Source: Paguma larvata (taxonomy: Eukaryota > Chordata > Mammalia > Carnivora > Viverridae). Taken from it: a DNA stretch of 64,000 bases. Location of the stretch: positions 126,470,414 through 126,534,413 of the forward strand of contig CM057824.1 of the NCBI GenBank assembly GCA_030068075.1, given 5' to 3'. A model generated the notes under the pieces. That model worked only from the letters and a program-made list of their open reading frames with translations, made no database searches and had not been told where the DNA came from. Positions 10,102 to 21,850 of the stretch are shown here, piece by piece (within the stretch, counting starts at the first letter, position 1; each line of letters starts with the position of its first letter). The translations under genes were made by a program, and so were the position numbers.

Positions 10102-12261
10102 GACCCAAGTCGTGAGTGTGGTGAGAAATGTATGCTTATGGTTTGAAGAATCACAAGATCGATGCCTTTTACTGTTTCCTCTCCAAGTCTGTATAGACCC
10201 CATGTGTAGGGATACAATAGAGCTCTAGATTACCTGGATGACAGTGGCCTTTGTAATTATCAAATATTTATAGAGAAAATGGCATATTCATGAGTGAGCC
10301 AGGTTTTAATTAGGGTGAGAAGAGCGAGTTTTTGCAAACTGTTTAAACATGTAGGAGTGTTTGATTTCAGAAGTGAAAGGCAAGGAAGTACATTTGTAAG
10401 TGAATGCATCTATGATGATAGGTGAGGCAGAAATGGGATATGATGGATGTGGGGCAGTGGGATAGGGTAAAAAAGGAGTAGATGCAGTGAAAAAGGTTGT
10501 ATTTCACTGTTGATGCAGGTCTCAGGGATAAAAATTATGTTTGGGTTGGCCCTCCTGTGCTACAACCTAATATTAGTGTTAAGTATTCTATTTGACACCT
10601 TTCATATTATCGAATAAATAATAACATGTACAATAATTTGATAGACAATGCAGGAAAAAGTGTTTTAACATAGTATTTTAACAGGTTCAAAGTTGGGACA
10701 AGTGATTTAATTTTTGCTTTAAAGATTTCTTAATTTTTAGAAGTTTAGGTCACTGTGCTATAAGAGTTCATTTTTATTCAATTCGGGATTTAAATTTTTA
10801 TTCACTTTGGAATTGATATTTACTCAAAATAACTTCATTCATTGGAGAAATGAGATGTAATGAATAATTAAAATTTCAAGAGAGGACTTTATTATTTGAG
10901 TGCCTGACTCAAGTAAGGGCACACATTCTAGCTCTAAGAACTTTTAGTATTCCCTGGCTGACCCTGTAAATATCAGCATCATTTAGGTTTCTTTAGTGGA
11001 TAACTTTCTCCTCCAGATGTTTAAAATTTCTCTTTCCATATGTCCTACAAAACAATGTACATTTTAATTTCCATGCTAATCATTAAAATCAGTTATTGGC
11101 CTTTTTTCAGATATAGAAAATATGAGGCATTTAGCTAAATCTCCTCTGTCATACAGGCATACCCTTAACTTCTTCCTGTATGGATTTCTCATGCGAAATT
11201 ACTTGAACTTCCTGTTTTTCATCAATAAAGGACACAATGTCTGCCTGCATCTGTGAACAACGTAGGTATTTAACTTAAGCAAAGGCTAAAGCAGACTTTA
11301 CTTGCTGTGTTTTTAGAATCAGAAAATTGTGATTCTAACTGTTTTAGTCAGTGTCCTTTGACGTTTTACCAGCAGTGAAGCATATTATAATCTTATCAAG
11401 AGTAATTGTCTCAATTACTCTTTAAATGTTTCACCTAACCAATCTCACTAGCTTCAAGTTAAAGGAGATAGAAATCATTATCTTATAAAGTTTTAGGAAA
11501 TGTTTTATAAAGAAGATGAGAAATCAGGTTTTTTTCTGCAAGAGTTGGGGCGGGGGAGTGGCTTTTCTTGCCTCTTCGGTCTCCTGGAATCACTGTGATT
11601 CTATTATTTAAAGAGAGTCAGATCTCTGACTGGTGGGTGTGTGGATATGTGAAATCTTACTATCTAGGAAGAAAACTGAACCACTGGATCATTTTACTAA
11701 TAAGTCAGAAATTAGTTTCCATAAAACTAACATCATCACTTGATAGTTTCAATAAGAAATGGAAAAGCCACGTGAATCATTAAATAACAGTATTTTGGGA
11801 AATTTCCACCTTCATTTACACATTCAGAATGATCACTGGACTCTAATCTTTCATTACATATTTCAACCTGTTAAGTCTCTACCTTTGGTAGCTTTTTTTT
11901 TTTTTTTTCAGATGGAAACAAAGTCGAACTATAGATAGTATTCAATTTTCTAAATATAAGCATCTTGAAAAACCAGCATTACTTAATGATGCATGGAGTA
12001 TGTCTAATTAAGATAAAACCCCGCATTTTAATTAAGTTTAAGAAAGATACCTCAGGATACAAAATTATAATTTAAAGGGATTTATTTATCCCAAATTCCA
12101 GAAATCTCTCCTCACCACCCACCCAGCCTGTTACAGTGGGAACTATGTTTAGAGAAATGGATTTGCTATAAAATAAAGGGGAAACCACATGATTTAGAAT
12201 AAGGACATTTGGCTTCTGGTTCTGCACTCATCTCTCTTTGTGGAATGGAAATGATTAAAGA
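10100..12261. other. Unassigned intergenic sequence, 2.2 kb
   Basis: AT-rich sequence with no recognisable gene. A T-run lies at 11893-11910. The plus-strand ORF at 11568-11783 (71 codons) has no family resemblance and is within chance expectation. Confidence 0.45.
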
Positions 12262-12735
12262 GAAAAAGGGAGTGCACATGGATGAGGAATATAGGAGACA
12301 TCTCTGTGCCTTCCACTCAATTTTGGTGTGAACCTGAAACTGCTCTAGAAAAATAAAATCTCTATATAAAAACAAAAAGATTGGTGGTTGCCAAGGGCTT
12401 GTGGGGCGGGAGGGATGAATAGGCGGAACACAGAGGATTTTTAGGGCAGTGAAACTATTCTGTATGATATGAGAATTGCAGGTAGGTGTGATATGTTTGT
12501 CAGAACCCGTGGAATGTACCACACGAAGAGTGAATCCTAATGTAAACTATGGACTTTGGGTGATAATAATGTGTCAATGTATGCCAATCAGTTGTGACAA
12601 ATGTACCATTCTGGGGCAGGATTTTGATAGTGGGGGAGGCTGTCTGTATGTGGGGTAGGGAGTGTATGAGGAACCTCTGTACCTTCTGCCCGATTTTGCT
12701 ATAAACGGCTCTAACATAGTCTATATTTTTCAAAA
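12262..12735 (+). mobile_element. Two old L1 3' ends arranged head to tail
   Basis: The first copy (about 12262-12375) reads 'CTCTGTGCCTTCCACTCAAT', 'GTGAACCTGAAACTGCTCTAG', 'AAATAAAATCTCTATATAAA'. The second (about 12379-12735) begins 'TTGGTGGTTGCCAAGGGC' and ends 'CCTCTGTACCTTCTGCCCGAT', 'ATAAACGGCTCTAACATAGTC'. Both are the same mammalian L1 3' end on the plus strand, so the shared terminal about 100 bases occur twice. The second copy contains more of the 3' UTR. Confidence 0.72.
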
Positions 12736-13284
12736 AAGAAAAAAGTAGGAAAAATGCAAAAACTTTGTTATTATTTTAAAATCTAAGGAAGATATAGAGC
12801 TCTTATAAGAAAAAGGCTTCCATCACATGATAGCTTCCTATTTCTATTATGGAGTAAGGATCAGAACTTTTCTATAAGTAGAACTTAGACTAAGTACTAA
12901 TCCAAATACTTGTTTGAACTTTGGTATATAATACCAAAATATATTATAGATTACCCTTTGCAGCATATATATTTAAAACAATTTAGTTATTTAAAATGCT
13001 TTAAGAGAGGATAGTTGGATTCAGGTTGAGAAAATAAAAGGATTGATCTTTTCGGGTCCCATCCTCCTCTGTAGCCTTGTAATTTCTATGGTTATGGTGG
13101 TCCTCTTTTGTTAAATCAGGGTTTACAATAAAAAGTAATTTTAAGTTACCACTCATTTATTTATTCCTCCTTGAATGAAACATTTATTTGTATAATGGAA
13201 TACTCAAGGACTTCCCAGGTTCTGAGAGGGAAAGAGAGGTGATGGCTCAGTCTTGGCCCATCGGAGCAAGGCAGGTACACAATT
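12736..13284. other. Unassigned intergenic sequence
   Basis: AT-rich, with short A runs after the L1 tail. No gene recognised. Confidence 0.45.
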
Positions 13285-13298
13285 AAAATACAGCCTGA

Positions 13299-13482
13299 GG
13301 GACACATGGGTGGCTCAGTAGGTTGAGCATCTGACTTCAGCTCAGGTCATGATCTCACAGTTGGTGGGTTCAGGCCCCACATCCGGCTTTGCACTGACAG
13401 CGTGGAGCCTGCTTCGGATTCTCTGTCTCCTTCTCTCTCTACTCCTCCCCTACTCTCTCTCAAAACTAAATAACCATTAAAA
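13299..13482 (+). mobile_element. CAN-SINE
   Basis: Head GGGACACATGGGTGGCTCAG, GGTCATGATCTCACAG, GGTTCAGGCCCCACATCC, CT-rich block and AAACTAAATAACCATTAAA tail. The flanks AAAATACAGCCTGA (13285-13298) and AAAATACGTCCTGA (13483-13496) match at 12 of 14 bases and mark the insertion. Confidence 0.95.
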
Positions 13483-13933
13483 AAAATACGTCCTGAAAAA
13501 TACTGTGATGGAGGAATAGCACTATAATGGAGATTCTGAAGAAAAGTATGTAAGCCAGATAGGGATAAGGGAAAAATGTTTTCTCTTTCTGAATAGGCAA
13601 GGATATTTACAACTTCGTACTGACAAATGTATAGATCTCGTTCAGGTGTAACTGAACTCACGTGTATTTCCCTTATTAAAGTGCTGACTCCTTATAGAAT
13701 GAAGACTTGTCTTCTTTTCTTCTGTAGTATCCAGCACAATACTTTGCACAGAATGTACCTATATATTAAATAATGATACACATAAATTGCTTTCCTATTA
13801 TGCCTGATACACGAAATGTGCTCAATAACAACCCAGTTTATTTTCACTTGAGGAGTAGTGTATAGATTGTAGGATGCATACATTTCATGTCTTTGTATGA
13901 TTTTCTTTCTTTTCTTTCTTGCAAAAATAAGTT

Positions 13934-14183
13934 ATGAGGAATTTCTTGGATGTGCTGGGGATTAAAACCTGATTCTTTGGTAGATAAACTCGTGAGATTT
14001 GTTCATGACTGAATACAAAAGGAGATTCTTTTTAACATAACCTAAAGCTCAAATTACAATCATGAGAAATTTCTTGAATATGCTGGTGATTAAAGTCTGA
14101 TTCTTTGGTCTTAAAAATATTAATAAAGTAGTGAGATTTGTTTGTGATTGAATCTAAAGGTAGATTGTTTTTATTTTACATAA
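13934..14183 (+). repeat. Diverged tandem duplication, unit about 105-122 bases
   Basis: Unit 1 (13934-14040) starts ATGAGGAATTTCTTGGATGTG and unit 2 (14062-14183) starts ATGAGAAATTTCTTGAATATG. Both continue with a match to 'GGTGATTAAAGTCTGATTCTTTGG', 'GTGAGATTTGTT.GTGA.TGAAT', 'AGATT.TTTTTA' and end ACATAA. Unit 2 carries a roughly 13-base insertion (TTAAAAATATTAA). Neither copy resembles a repeat I know, so this looks like a local segmental duplication. Confidence 0.8.
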
Positions 14184-14560
14184 TATTCAAATTGTATAAT
14201 TTGAATTGTCAGAAAAACCATGGTATAAAAGAGAGTGTCTGAACTTGCAACCCGTTCTTTTATCTGACTGGTGAACATTTATTGACATGGCCTTATCCAC
14301 TAGGATGCCCTATGCACACACGTCCACCTGCCAAAACTCTAAGTGTTTCATTTTCAAAAGCTGCTGAAAATACTATCTGTTATAGACAATTACCCTTGAA
14401 GTCAATGTTTCCTTCTATGAACAACTATAGTTACTTGTTTTTTTTGTTCTTGGATTACTTATCATATTCTATTTTGATTTTTTGCTTATGTGTCTGTACA
14501 TCTAAGCATCTAACCTAGATTTTAAATTCTTTTCAAGACTAAGAATAGGTCTCATTCACT

Positions 14561-15083
14561 TTTTTTTTCTTTATAATAGTTTATTTTCAAATTGGTTTAC
14601 ATATAACACCCAGTGTTCATCCCAACACGTGCCCTCTTTAATGTCCATCACCCCCTCTCCCCCCTCCCTCACCTCCCTCACCTCCCTCACCCTCAGATTG
14701 TTCTTAGTCTTTGAGAGTCTCTTATGTTTTATCTCCCTCCCTCTCTATGTCTTTTTTTTCCTTTCCCCTCTTCCCTGTCCCCTGGTTTTTGCTTAGTCTC
14801 ACAAAGTCCACCTATTCGTGGAAACATATGGTATCTGTCTTTTTCTGACTGACTTATTTCACTGAACGTAATACCCTCCAGTTCCATCCGTGTTGCTACA
14901 CATGGCCAGATTTCATTTTTTCTCATTGCCATGTAGTAGTCCATTGTATATATGTGCCACAACTTCTTTATCCATTCGTCAGTTGATGGGCACTTGGTCT
15001 GCTCATGATTTGGCTATTGTCGAAAGTGCTGCTGTGAACATTGGGGTACACGTGCCCCTATGCATCTTTCTATCTCCTGTGGC
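14561..15083 (-). mobile_element. 5'-truncated L1, ORF2 C-terminus plus 3' UTR
   Basis: On the minus strand, 14729-14962 reads as the L1 ORF2 C-terminus, including WHIYTMDYYMAMRKNEIWPC and MELEGITFSEISQSEKDRY, which is close to the family pattern. The 3' UTR (14562-14728) has the G-rich strand of carnivore L1 (seen here as CCCTCCCTCACCTCCCTCACC) and a T-run at 14561-14568 as the tail. The 5' limit near 15083 is approximate. Confidence 0.85.
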
Positions 15084-15233
15084 GCCATCTCAGGGCATGT
15101 TCTAGGCCTTTACCAAAGTTATGAATTAATACATGGTGAGATATTGGGGGATTACCTCAGATAAGTTTCGATATATTACAAGTAGTTAAATTATAAATTA
15201 AATTGAAGATGTTAAGGCAGTTAAAAGATTTTT

Positions 15234-15454
15234 CCCCAGGGTGGCTCAGTCGGTTAAACATCTGACTTTGGCTCAGGTTATGATCTTGTTGGCCTGTGAG
15301 TTCGAGCGCTGTGTTGGGCTCTGTGCTGATAGCTCAGAGCCTGGAGCCTGCTTCGGATTCTGTATCTCCCTCTCTCTCTGCCTCTCCCCTGCTCGTGCTC
15401 ATGCTCTGTCTCTCTCTCTCTCAAAAATAAATAAACTTTAAGAAAAATTTAAAA
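15234..15454 (+). mobile_element. CAN-SINE
   Basis: GGGTGGCTCAGTCGGTTAAAC head, GAGTTCGAGCGCTGTGTTGG, TGGAGCCTGCTTCGGATTCTG, CT-rich block and AAAAATAAATAAACTTTAAG tail. A perfect duplication TAAAAGATTTTT flanks it (15222-15233 and 15455-15466). A few bases at its very 5' end are degraded. Confidence 0.95.
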
Positions 15455-15520
15455 TAAAAGATTTTTTTTCTAGTCTTTTGCTTTAAGCATCATGTTCCTC
15501 TAACCTAGGTTAATTCTTTT

Positions 15521-15700
15521 TTTTCCCCAAGTGTTTATTTAAATTCTAGTTAACATACATGGTACAATTGGATACAGATGTAGAATTTAGTGATTCATCA
15601 CTTACACAAAGCACCCAGTGCTCATTGCAACAAGCACCTTCCTTAATACCCATCACCCCTTTAGCCCATCCCCCACTCACCTCCCTCCATCAGCCCTCAG
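15521..15700 (-). mobile_element. Short 5'-truncated L1 3' end with target-site duplication
   Basis: About 180 bases of L1 3' UTR in minus orientation: 'AACATACATGGTACAATTGG', 'AGCACCCAGTGCTCATTGC', 'CATCACCCCTTTAGCCCATC'. The flanks TAGGTTAATTCTTTT (15506-15520) and TAGGTTAATTTTTTT (15701-15715) are the duplication. The insertion is very short but complete at both junctions. Confidence 0.88.
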
Positions 15701-16009
15701 TAGGTTAATTTTTTTATCATACTTTCAGGCCTTAAGATTTAAGGTCCAAGTTCATAGTCTGAGCTGACTTGGTATGAAAACCTTTTGTTGATGAGGGCTG
15801 GATAATGATCTTTCTTTTCTCCAGGGTTCACAGATAAATGACTGATTATGTGTGTTCATCTGTACTAGATGACTTACTCAGTTGATATGAAAAAGTACCA
15901 GTTCCAGGTAGCATTCACGCCTGGACTTGGTGTTTAGAAAAATACAAATCTTGATAGTAGCTGGCAATTTTCATCATTAATGTTTCTATTTTAGCACATA
16001 TGAGTATAT

Positions 16010-16205
16010 TTAATAATAATATAATTATATCAATGCTATAAATATGATATTATGTTTAATAATTTATAATTTAACAATTATGATTTATATTAATTATTTT
16101 ATATAAATATAATACATTAAATTATAAAATTTATAAATTTATCAGTAAATTTATTTATAAATTTATAAATTTTATAGTTTAATGTATTATATTATTATAA
16201 TAATT
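16010..16205. repeat. AT-only low-complexity tract
   Basis: About 195 bases are almost purely A and T, built from ATTTATAA/TTATAAAT motifs. It contains the palindrome listed separately. Confidence 0.9.
16109..16190. repeat. Near-perfect AT-rich inverted repeat (hairpin), 33-base arms
   Basis: The left arm (16109-16141) begins ATAATACATTAAATTATA. The right arm (16158-16190) ends TATAGTTTAATGTATTAT. The arms are reverse complements at 32 of 33 positions, with a 16-base spacer (16142-16157). Pairing continues for about three more bases (16106-16108 with 16191-16193) and then imperfectly. Arms of this length can extrude as a cruciform. I do not assign a function. Confidence 0.93.
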
Positions 16206-16329
16206 CTTATGTCATTTCCAATTGGCTGTTAAGTTCATCCAGGTACTTTCTCATTTAAAATATTTTACTTTTTGGTCCTAGATATTACATTTTATTCTTT
16301 TTAAAATATTTTCCTTTCTCTCCTATGTA

Positions 16330-17330
16330 TTTCCCCCATTCATTGATTGTGTCTGTATTTTTTTCCTTGAGTCCTTGAGCATTTTTATAATAGGTGTTTA
16401 AAATGCTTGTCTGCTTTTCCAGCATCTGGGTTATTCAGGTGAGGGGTTGGTCTAGTGTCTGCTTTTTTCCCTGAGAGACTTTGGGTTTTATAACCTTGAA
16501 GAGTGCTGATTTTTGTCCTAGCACGTAGTTAGTTAATTTGCCTGGGTTTAAACTCTAAACTCTGTCTGCCCTGAGATGAGCAGCTACTGAAACTGCTTCG
16601 TTCTTTTAGCCTTCCCAGCTGTTGCGTTTGACACAAAACCTTGAAGTTCCTGGTGGAGGAGGCCATGGAGGGGACATGACCGCTGGTTGACCTGAGAGCT
16701 GGACCCTGGCGATGGGAGGCTCCCGACCCCTCCCTTGGCCTTGAAATGTGGGTTTCGCTTACTTTTCTCACACTAGGAGCCACATCAAGGACACAACCTT
16801 GAGAGAGTAATGTGTTGAGATCTTCTGGAAGATATAAGTGACTGATCCCCATGACAGCTTCTATGTAAATTCAAGATCCGAGTGCGTGGTGCAAACACCA
16901 GCTCATCTTGAGGCCACCCAAGAGAGAAGCCTCGTAAGTTCCCTTGCTTTTTTTAAACCTGTAACTTACCAATCTGGAGTGGCTGTCACTTTCTTGGGTC
17001 TCTCTCTGCCCTCCATCTTTTGGCCAGTTTCAGATTTCACCCAGGGAACTCTCTGAGGTTGCAAACCAGCAGTTCCCTGTCTCCCACCCCCGCTATACCC
17101 AGGGATCAGCCAAGATTTTTGGTGAAGTTTATAAGCAGTTTTGAGGCCTCTCCTACTGTGGTCTTCTGCTTTGATTTTTCTGCTCTCAGTGTTCAGCCAC
17201 TTAGCAGCCAAGCTTCTTTCTCTGACTTCTGCAGTCAGCAGGTGTGAGCCTTGGCTTTGGCGTCAGCATCCTTCACCCCCTCCCACAGCTGTTGCTGGGA
17301 CATCCTCAGTGAAAAGCTAGTAAACAAAGA
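16330..17330 (-). mobile_element. Ancient L1 (L1M-type) remnant
   Basis: The plus strand has 'GTCCTTGAGCATTTTTATAATAGG' (16371-16394), 'CAGCATCTGGGTTATTCAGG' and 'TAGTTAATTTGCCTGGGTTTAAACTC', which are the reverse complement of old L1 3' regions. From about 16600 on it becomes more GC-rich and less certain ('GCAAACCAGCAGTTCCCTGT' near 17061). Several ORFs on both strands here are chance. Confidence 0.5.
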
Positions 17331-18091
17331 TTTTACTTGGTACAGCTCCTTTCTTTCATAAGAGAGTCAAATCCCCTCTAATTACTTCCTGGTCTCACTA
17401 GCTCAGAGCTACTTTTTATACTTTGTGCAGAATTCTGAATAGTTATCCATAGATGGGGCCAATGTAATAAGTGGCTCCAACAGACTCCATCATGGCCATA
17501 GAATAGATTTAATTATGATAGTTCATACTATCCTTCCATCCTTCATCCTTGGAAAGGAAATCTGAAACAAAGAGAGTAAAATGGTTTAAACTCCCCAAGA
17601 TCGTAGAATTTATTATTAGATGAGACATAGAATTAACCCAGTAGAAATACTCTGCTATCTCTGAGTGGAATATAATTTTATTGTAGACTGGTATATAAAC
17701 TGATATTTAATTATTTGATCAGTTTTATTAACATATAAAAATAATTGAATATTTTACTAAAGATATGTAAGAAAAAAACATCATCATGCTAACAAGCATT
17801 TACTAGACACATACTTGGTCCTTAAAAAATCACGTTCCACTTCATAAAGAGAATGTAGAAGTGTTTTTAATCTTTCCAGGTCCTCTTCATCATTCAGTTA
17901 AAAAAATTTAACTCGAGATTTTGAGAAAAGGGAAGCATTGCCTAATCTTCAGCTATCTCCGAATCTTTCTGTAGATACAAGGACAGAAAAATAACCAAAA
18001 AGTGTGGCAATCCGAAAACAGCAAAGCTGGAGGGGTTTCTCAGAATCTGATGTACTGGTTAGTGGATGGGGACCACTGTAAGGTCTGGGGC
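17331..18091. other. Unassigned intergenic sequence
   Basis: AT-rich. No gene or repeat recognised. Confidence 0.45.
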
Positions 18092-18102
18092 AGAGATATT
18101 CT

Positions 18103-18322
18103 TTTTTTTTTTTTAAGTTTATTTATTTTGAGAGAGAGAGAGAGAGAGAGAATATGCATGAGTGGGGAGGGGCAGAGAGAGAGGGAAAGAGATAATCTTA
18201 AGCAGGCTTCATCCTGTCAGCCCAGAGCCTAAGGCAGGGCTCCATCTCACAAACCATGAGATCATGACCTGAGCCGAAATCAAGAATTGGTCGTTTAACT
18301 GACTGAGGCACCCAGGCACCCC
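18103..18322 (-). mobile_element. CAN-SINE
   Basis: T-rich tail, (GA)n run at 18131-18151, 'CAAACCATGAGATCATGACC' and head ACTGAGGCACCCAGGCACCCC. The flanks AGAGATATTCTT (18092-18103) and CCAAGAATTCTT (18324-18335) look like a diverged target-site duplication. Confidence 0.92.
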
Positions 18323-18462
18323 TCCAAGAATTCTTCATACTAAAAGACGGAAGCTTTTTTCCAAATCAGTCTTGAACCAGGAGAAAATTCTAGTAATAAA
18401 ACCCAAACTGAACAGGACAACGACAACAAGTTCCAAAGGAAAATGTTCATGCAGGACTCAGG

Positions 18463-18686
18463 AGGTGAGAAACTCTCTGTAAAGGGCCAGATAGTAAGTT
18501 TCCAAGCTCTATTGTGGGCCATATATAGTCTCTGTTGGATCATCTACCTCCCTTCCTTTCTTCCTTCTCTTTTTCTTTTCTACTTTTCTAAACAATCTTT
18601 TGAAGAACATTCTTAGCTGGAAGGCAGTACAGCAAGACAGGCCAGAGGTCCACATTTCATCCATCAGCTGTAGTTTGCCTCCCTTG
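18463..18686 (-). mobile_element. hAT-Charlie DNA transposon remnant (MER58-like)
   Basis: Reads CTCTGTAAAGGGCCAGATAG, 'TGTGGGCCATATATAGTCTC' and ends 'GTAGTTTGCCTCCC'. This matches the non-autonomous hAT element whose end is GGCAAAC..GGGCC. Two other copies, in opposite orientation, lie at 42655 and 45440. A pyrimidine tract (18546-18585) sits inside it. Confidence 0.65.
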
Positions 18687-18689
18687 TGG

Positions 18690-19879
18690 AGGTAAAATTA
18701 GAAAGGAAAGCAAAGGAAACCATTCTCAGAAAGTAGGACTCTATGTTGTTTTCATCACTTTGTGAAAACAACAAAAGAGGGAGCTCTAGAGCCGTGAACT
18801 TGGTTCATCCCTTCTTTCAAAAAGGACCTGAAAGGTTTTTTTACTTAAAATTGAGCAATAGAAAAAGTGAGTTGAGTCTCATACCAATTTAATATTGGAA
18901 AAAGGAGAGTAAGGAGCAGCAGACATCCCTACAGATTAGGAAAACACTCTAGAGGCATGCCCACAAAGAAATGAAAACTGTAACCTAATGCTTCAAAATA
19001 CGTTCAGAATATAATCGAGTATGTGGATAAACAACATAAACTAGAATGACGAAAATGCAGATATTCACTGTTCTAAAGAACACTGTTAGCAAAATGTTTT
19101 TGAACATGTAAGTATAAACAGTTAAACGCTGATTCTAACTTTCTTTTAAAAAATTTTTTTTCCAACTTCTAATAATGTGGGCATAAGAAAGTAACCTTCC
19201 CTCTCTAGTCTGTTAAGTCCTAGGGAAGATCTCTGGTTTTGTAAAAGATGGATTCGAATATTGCCTTAATGCTCTGTTCCTTCTCTTTCTGGGTATTTTT
19301 GCCTAAGAGCCAATCTTACCTTCTTTGAAACCGTCCAGTGATTGAAGTGTGTATTTAAATGCAGGAATTTATTTTGTGAGGAATTTTACTGAATAGGTCA
19401 TGATAATAATATTTAGAAATAATAATAATAATTAGAAATAATATTTTTAATTTCAGAAGTTGGAATAAATAAGCAAATTATATGGGTGAGGTGTTCTTAA
19501 TAAATGAATTACATGGGCGAGGGGGATATTATTATTCAGCCCATTGTTGCTTTGATCAAATCTCAGAAGGTGATTAAATCTACTGAAATTTATCAAATTT
19601 ATCATTTATCTGAAAGATGACCTTGCCTAAACTACCTAGCGCACTTAATCCATTATATGAATGTACACCATTTTGGGAGGAGAGGATTTCCATTTTTCTA
19701 ATATTACCCTTCTTGCAATCAATGTTATTCTCAAGAGGATTTGTTTTTTCATGGACTAGATGTTCTTTGTAAATTCTCAACATGACCTAATATAAAAATC
19801 AATACATCTTTAGGTAAGTTCATTTCTATTATTAGATCTCGCTGTAGTTTCACACTAACGTGTTTCGAAATATAAGCAG
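18690..19879. other. Unassigned, repeat-free sequence
   Basis: AT-rich sequence without coding frame or named repeat. (AAT)n-like bases at 19400-19450 are a minor feature. Confidence 0.45.
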
Positions 19880-20480
19880 CACCCTACCACAGGGCATGGC
19901 TTTTTCCTGGTAATGCATTAAATTTCATTATGGTAAGAACCATTATAACAACAATAAAATCCACCACAGGCTTAAAAAAAGTCTCTCGGCACCAGCCAAT
20001 TGCCAACAATGTTTATGCTTTAATGTGCTCATTACAATATTAGTCTTAATGAAATTGAAAAGTGCTTTGTCCGGGTTATGTCTCTATCATGAGGTCACCC
20101 CTCTTAAAAGGAGCGTAGATTTTTCTAGCTTAGCAAGAACTAAAGGAAGCATTGACTGTGGCACTGAGTGAGGAGAGGTGAACAGCTTCTCTGGAAACCC
20201 ACAGCCAAAAAGGAGCAAAGCAGTACAAACAGCATCGCTTATGTGATAAATTAGCAGGAACAATTTATTTCACGGACTAAAGAAATGACGATTAATTCTG
20301 TATTTTGCATATTCATGAAGGAACCTACTCAAATTTAAGAAAAGGTGCCAAGAGAAGTCCTGGGGCACTTGAGGTCTGTTTTAGTTTAGTTTGATCCTGA
20401 TGGAGGAGGTGATTAATTATCCTGCAACTTGGTTTTTCTTGCCATAATAATTAGAACATTCCAGCACAAAGAAAGAATTC
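19880..20480. other. Candidate conserved non-coding element (weak)
   Basis: About 600 bases without any repeat. They hold clustered homeodomain-like cores (TAATTA at 20412, ATTA/TAAT repeats near 19915-19935 and 20040-20060) and octamer-like bases 'TTTTGCATATTCATGAAG' near 20303. Complex, non-repetitive, mixed-composition DNA of this kind in gene deserts is sometimes a conserved enhancer. This is an inference from appearance only. Confidence 0.25.
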
Positions 20481-21831
20481 AGACAATCTTTGAAGTGGTT
20501 GTAGAAGGATTTGCCTTGGACTGTAATTTTTCTAGAATCTAGAGGACACAGAACACATCAGTGGTTGTATTTTCTATTGATCTTACTGTCCCATCCAAGC
20601 ACAACTGTTCGTAACTGTCACCTGTATTTGAAGCTGTGTGGCTTTCTATTGATCACCCAAGTTTTTCATTATTCATTAAAAACATTTCACTTTCATGTTC
20701 TGGACTTGTTAACGATGTACTTGATTGAAATACTCCTCGTATGTTTTTCAAGTTTAGCATAACAAGAAAAGAGATACTTTTCAAGCAAAACCATTATTAT
20801 ACCTATTCAGGAGAGGCGTGAGTCAGCAAGTTTGCAGAAATTCTTTGCACCTGATCACATGCCAGGCAGAGAGGAGCTCTCACGGTGAGCTGGAAAGTGT
20901 TCGTAGGGGCAGTGATGGGACACAGTGGAGGAAATAAATCTTCAAAGCTTCATGGTAAAATTTTAATACTTCCTTTGAAGTATTTCCAGAACATTAGACA
21001 TGCACAAAATAACTACATATAAAAATAGCCTTTAAAGATAAGTAAGTCATTCTTGGGTTGTCCCCCAGTTTGGATAATAAGAGCTCCGTGTCCTTTGATT
21101 AGTCTTAATTACAATAGTATGCCACTGTTGAAAATACAGTATTTTTTTTCATTGGTTAGTGTCTTGTTAAAATTTTGTAAAATCTTCTTGAATCTTAAAG
21201 GTACACGTATACAAAATGGGCCTTTACTTTCCACTGCTGGATGCAATGCGTGGCTTTTTAAGATTTCATATTCTGTTGCTTCAGAGAAAAGCATTGTGAA
21301 AATGATAATCCTCATGTTAATCACTCATGGGAGACGGGATGCAATATTTTTTGTCCTTTTTTTATCCAATATTTTTATTCTTTTTTATAAAAACATTAAA
21401 ATATTTTCATTTAAACATGGTTGTTTAAAATAAGGGAAATCTCTATGGCCATCACAGAGGTATGGTAAGTCTCTTCATGAGGAAATGAAGTGAGAATGGA
21501 GAGAAGCTCTTTCAGTATCTTCAAGACTACTTTATTTTAAGGCCTCTTTCTCTGAGGAGTAGTGGAGATTTTAGTGACTGTCTCTTCTTGTAGTCTTTTT
21601 CAGCCTTGCATCATACTGGGCTAACAAATTTTCCAATACAGTACAATGTGTCTTGATCCTCATGAACAAATAAATGACATATAGCAAAGATTATTAAAAA
21701 CTATTATAAATCTATGGAGCATAAAAGTTTGAGGCCTACAGCTCATCCAATGAAAGACCTAGATGCTACAGTAACTATCTATTTGAGCTCTTGGAACTAA
21801 TTATTAAGTGGAAAGAAGATAGGAGCAGACA
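20481..21831. other. Unassigned, repeat-free sequence
   Basis: The plus-strand ORF at 21053-21433 (126 codons) is rich in F, I, L and K, as expected from AT-rich DNA. It has no domain I recognise, and I treat it as chance. Confidence 0.45.
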
Positions 21832-21850
21832 TCAGGAACTCAATGATTTT

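Noticed and set aside
21053..21433. 126-codon plus-strand ORF
   Set aside because: F, I, L, K-rich translation of T/A-rich DNA with no recognised motif. Consistent with chance.
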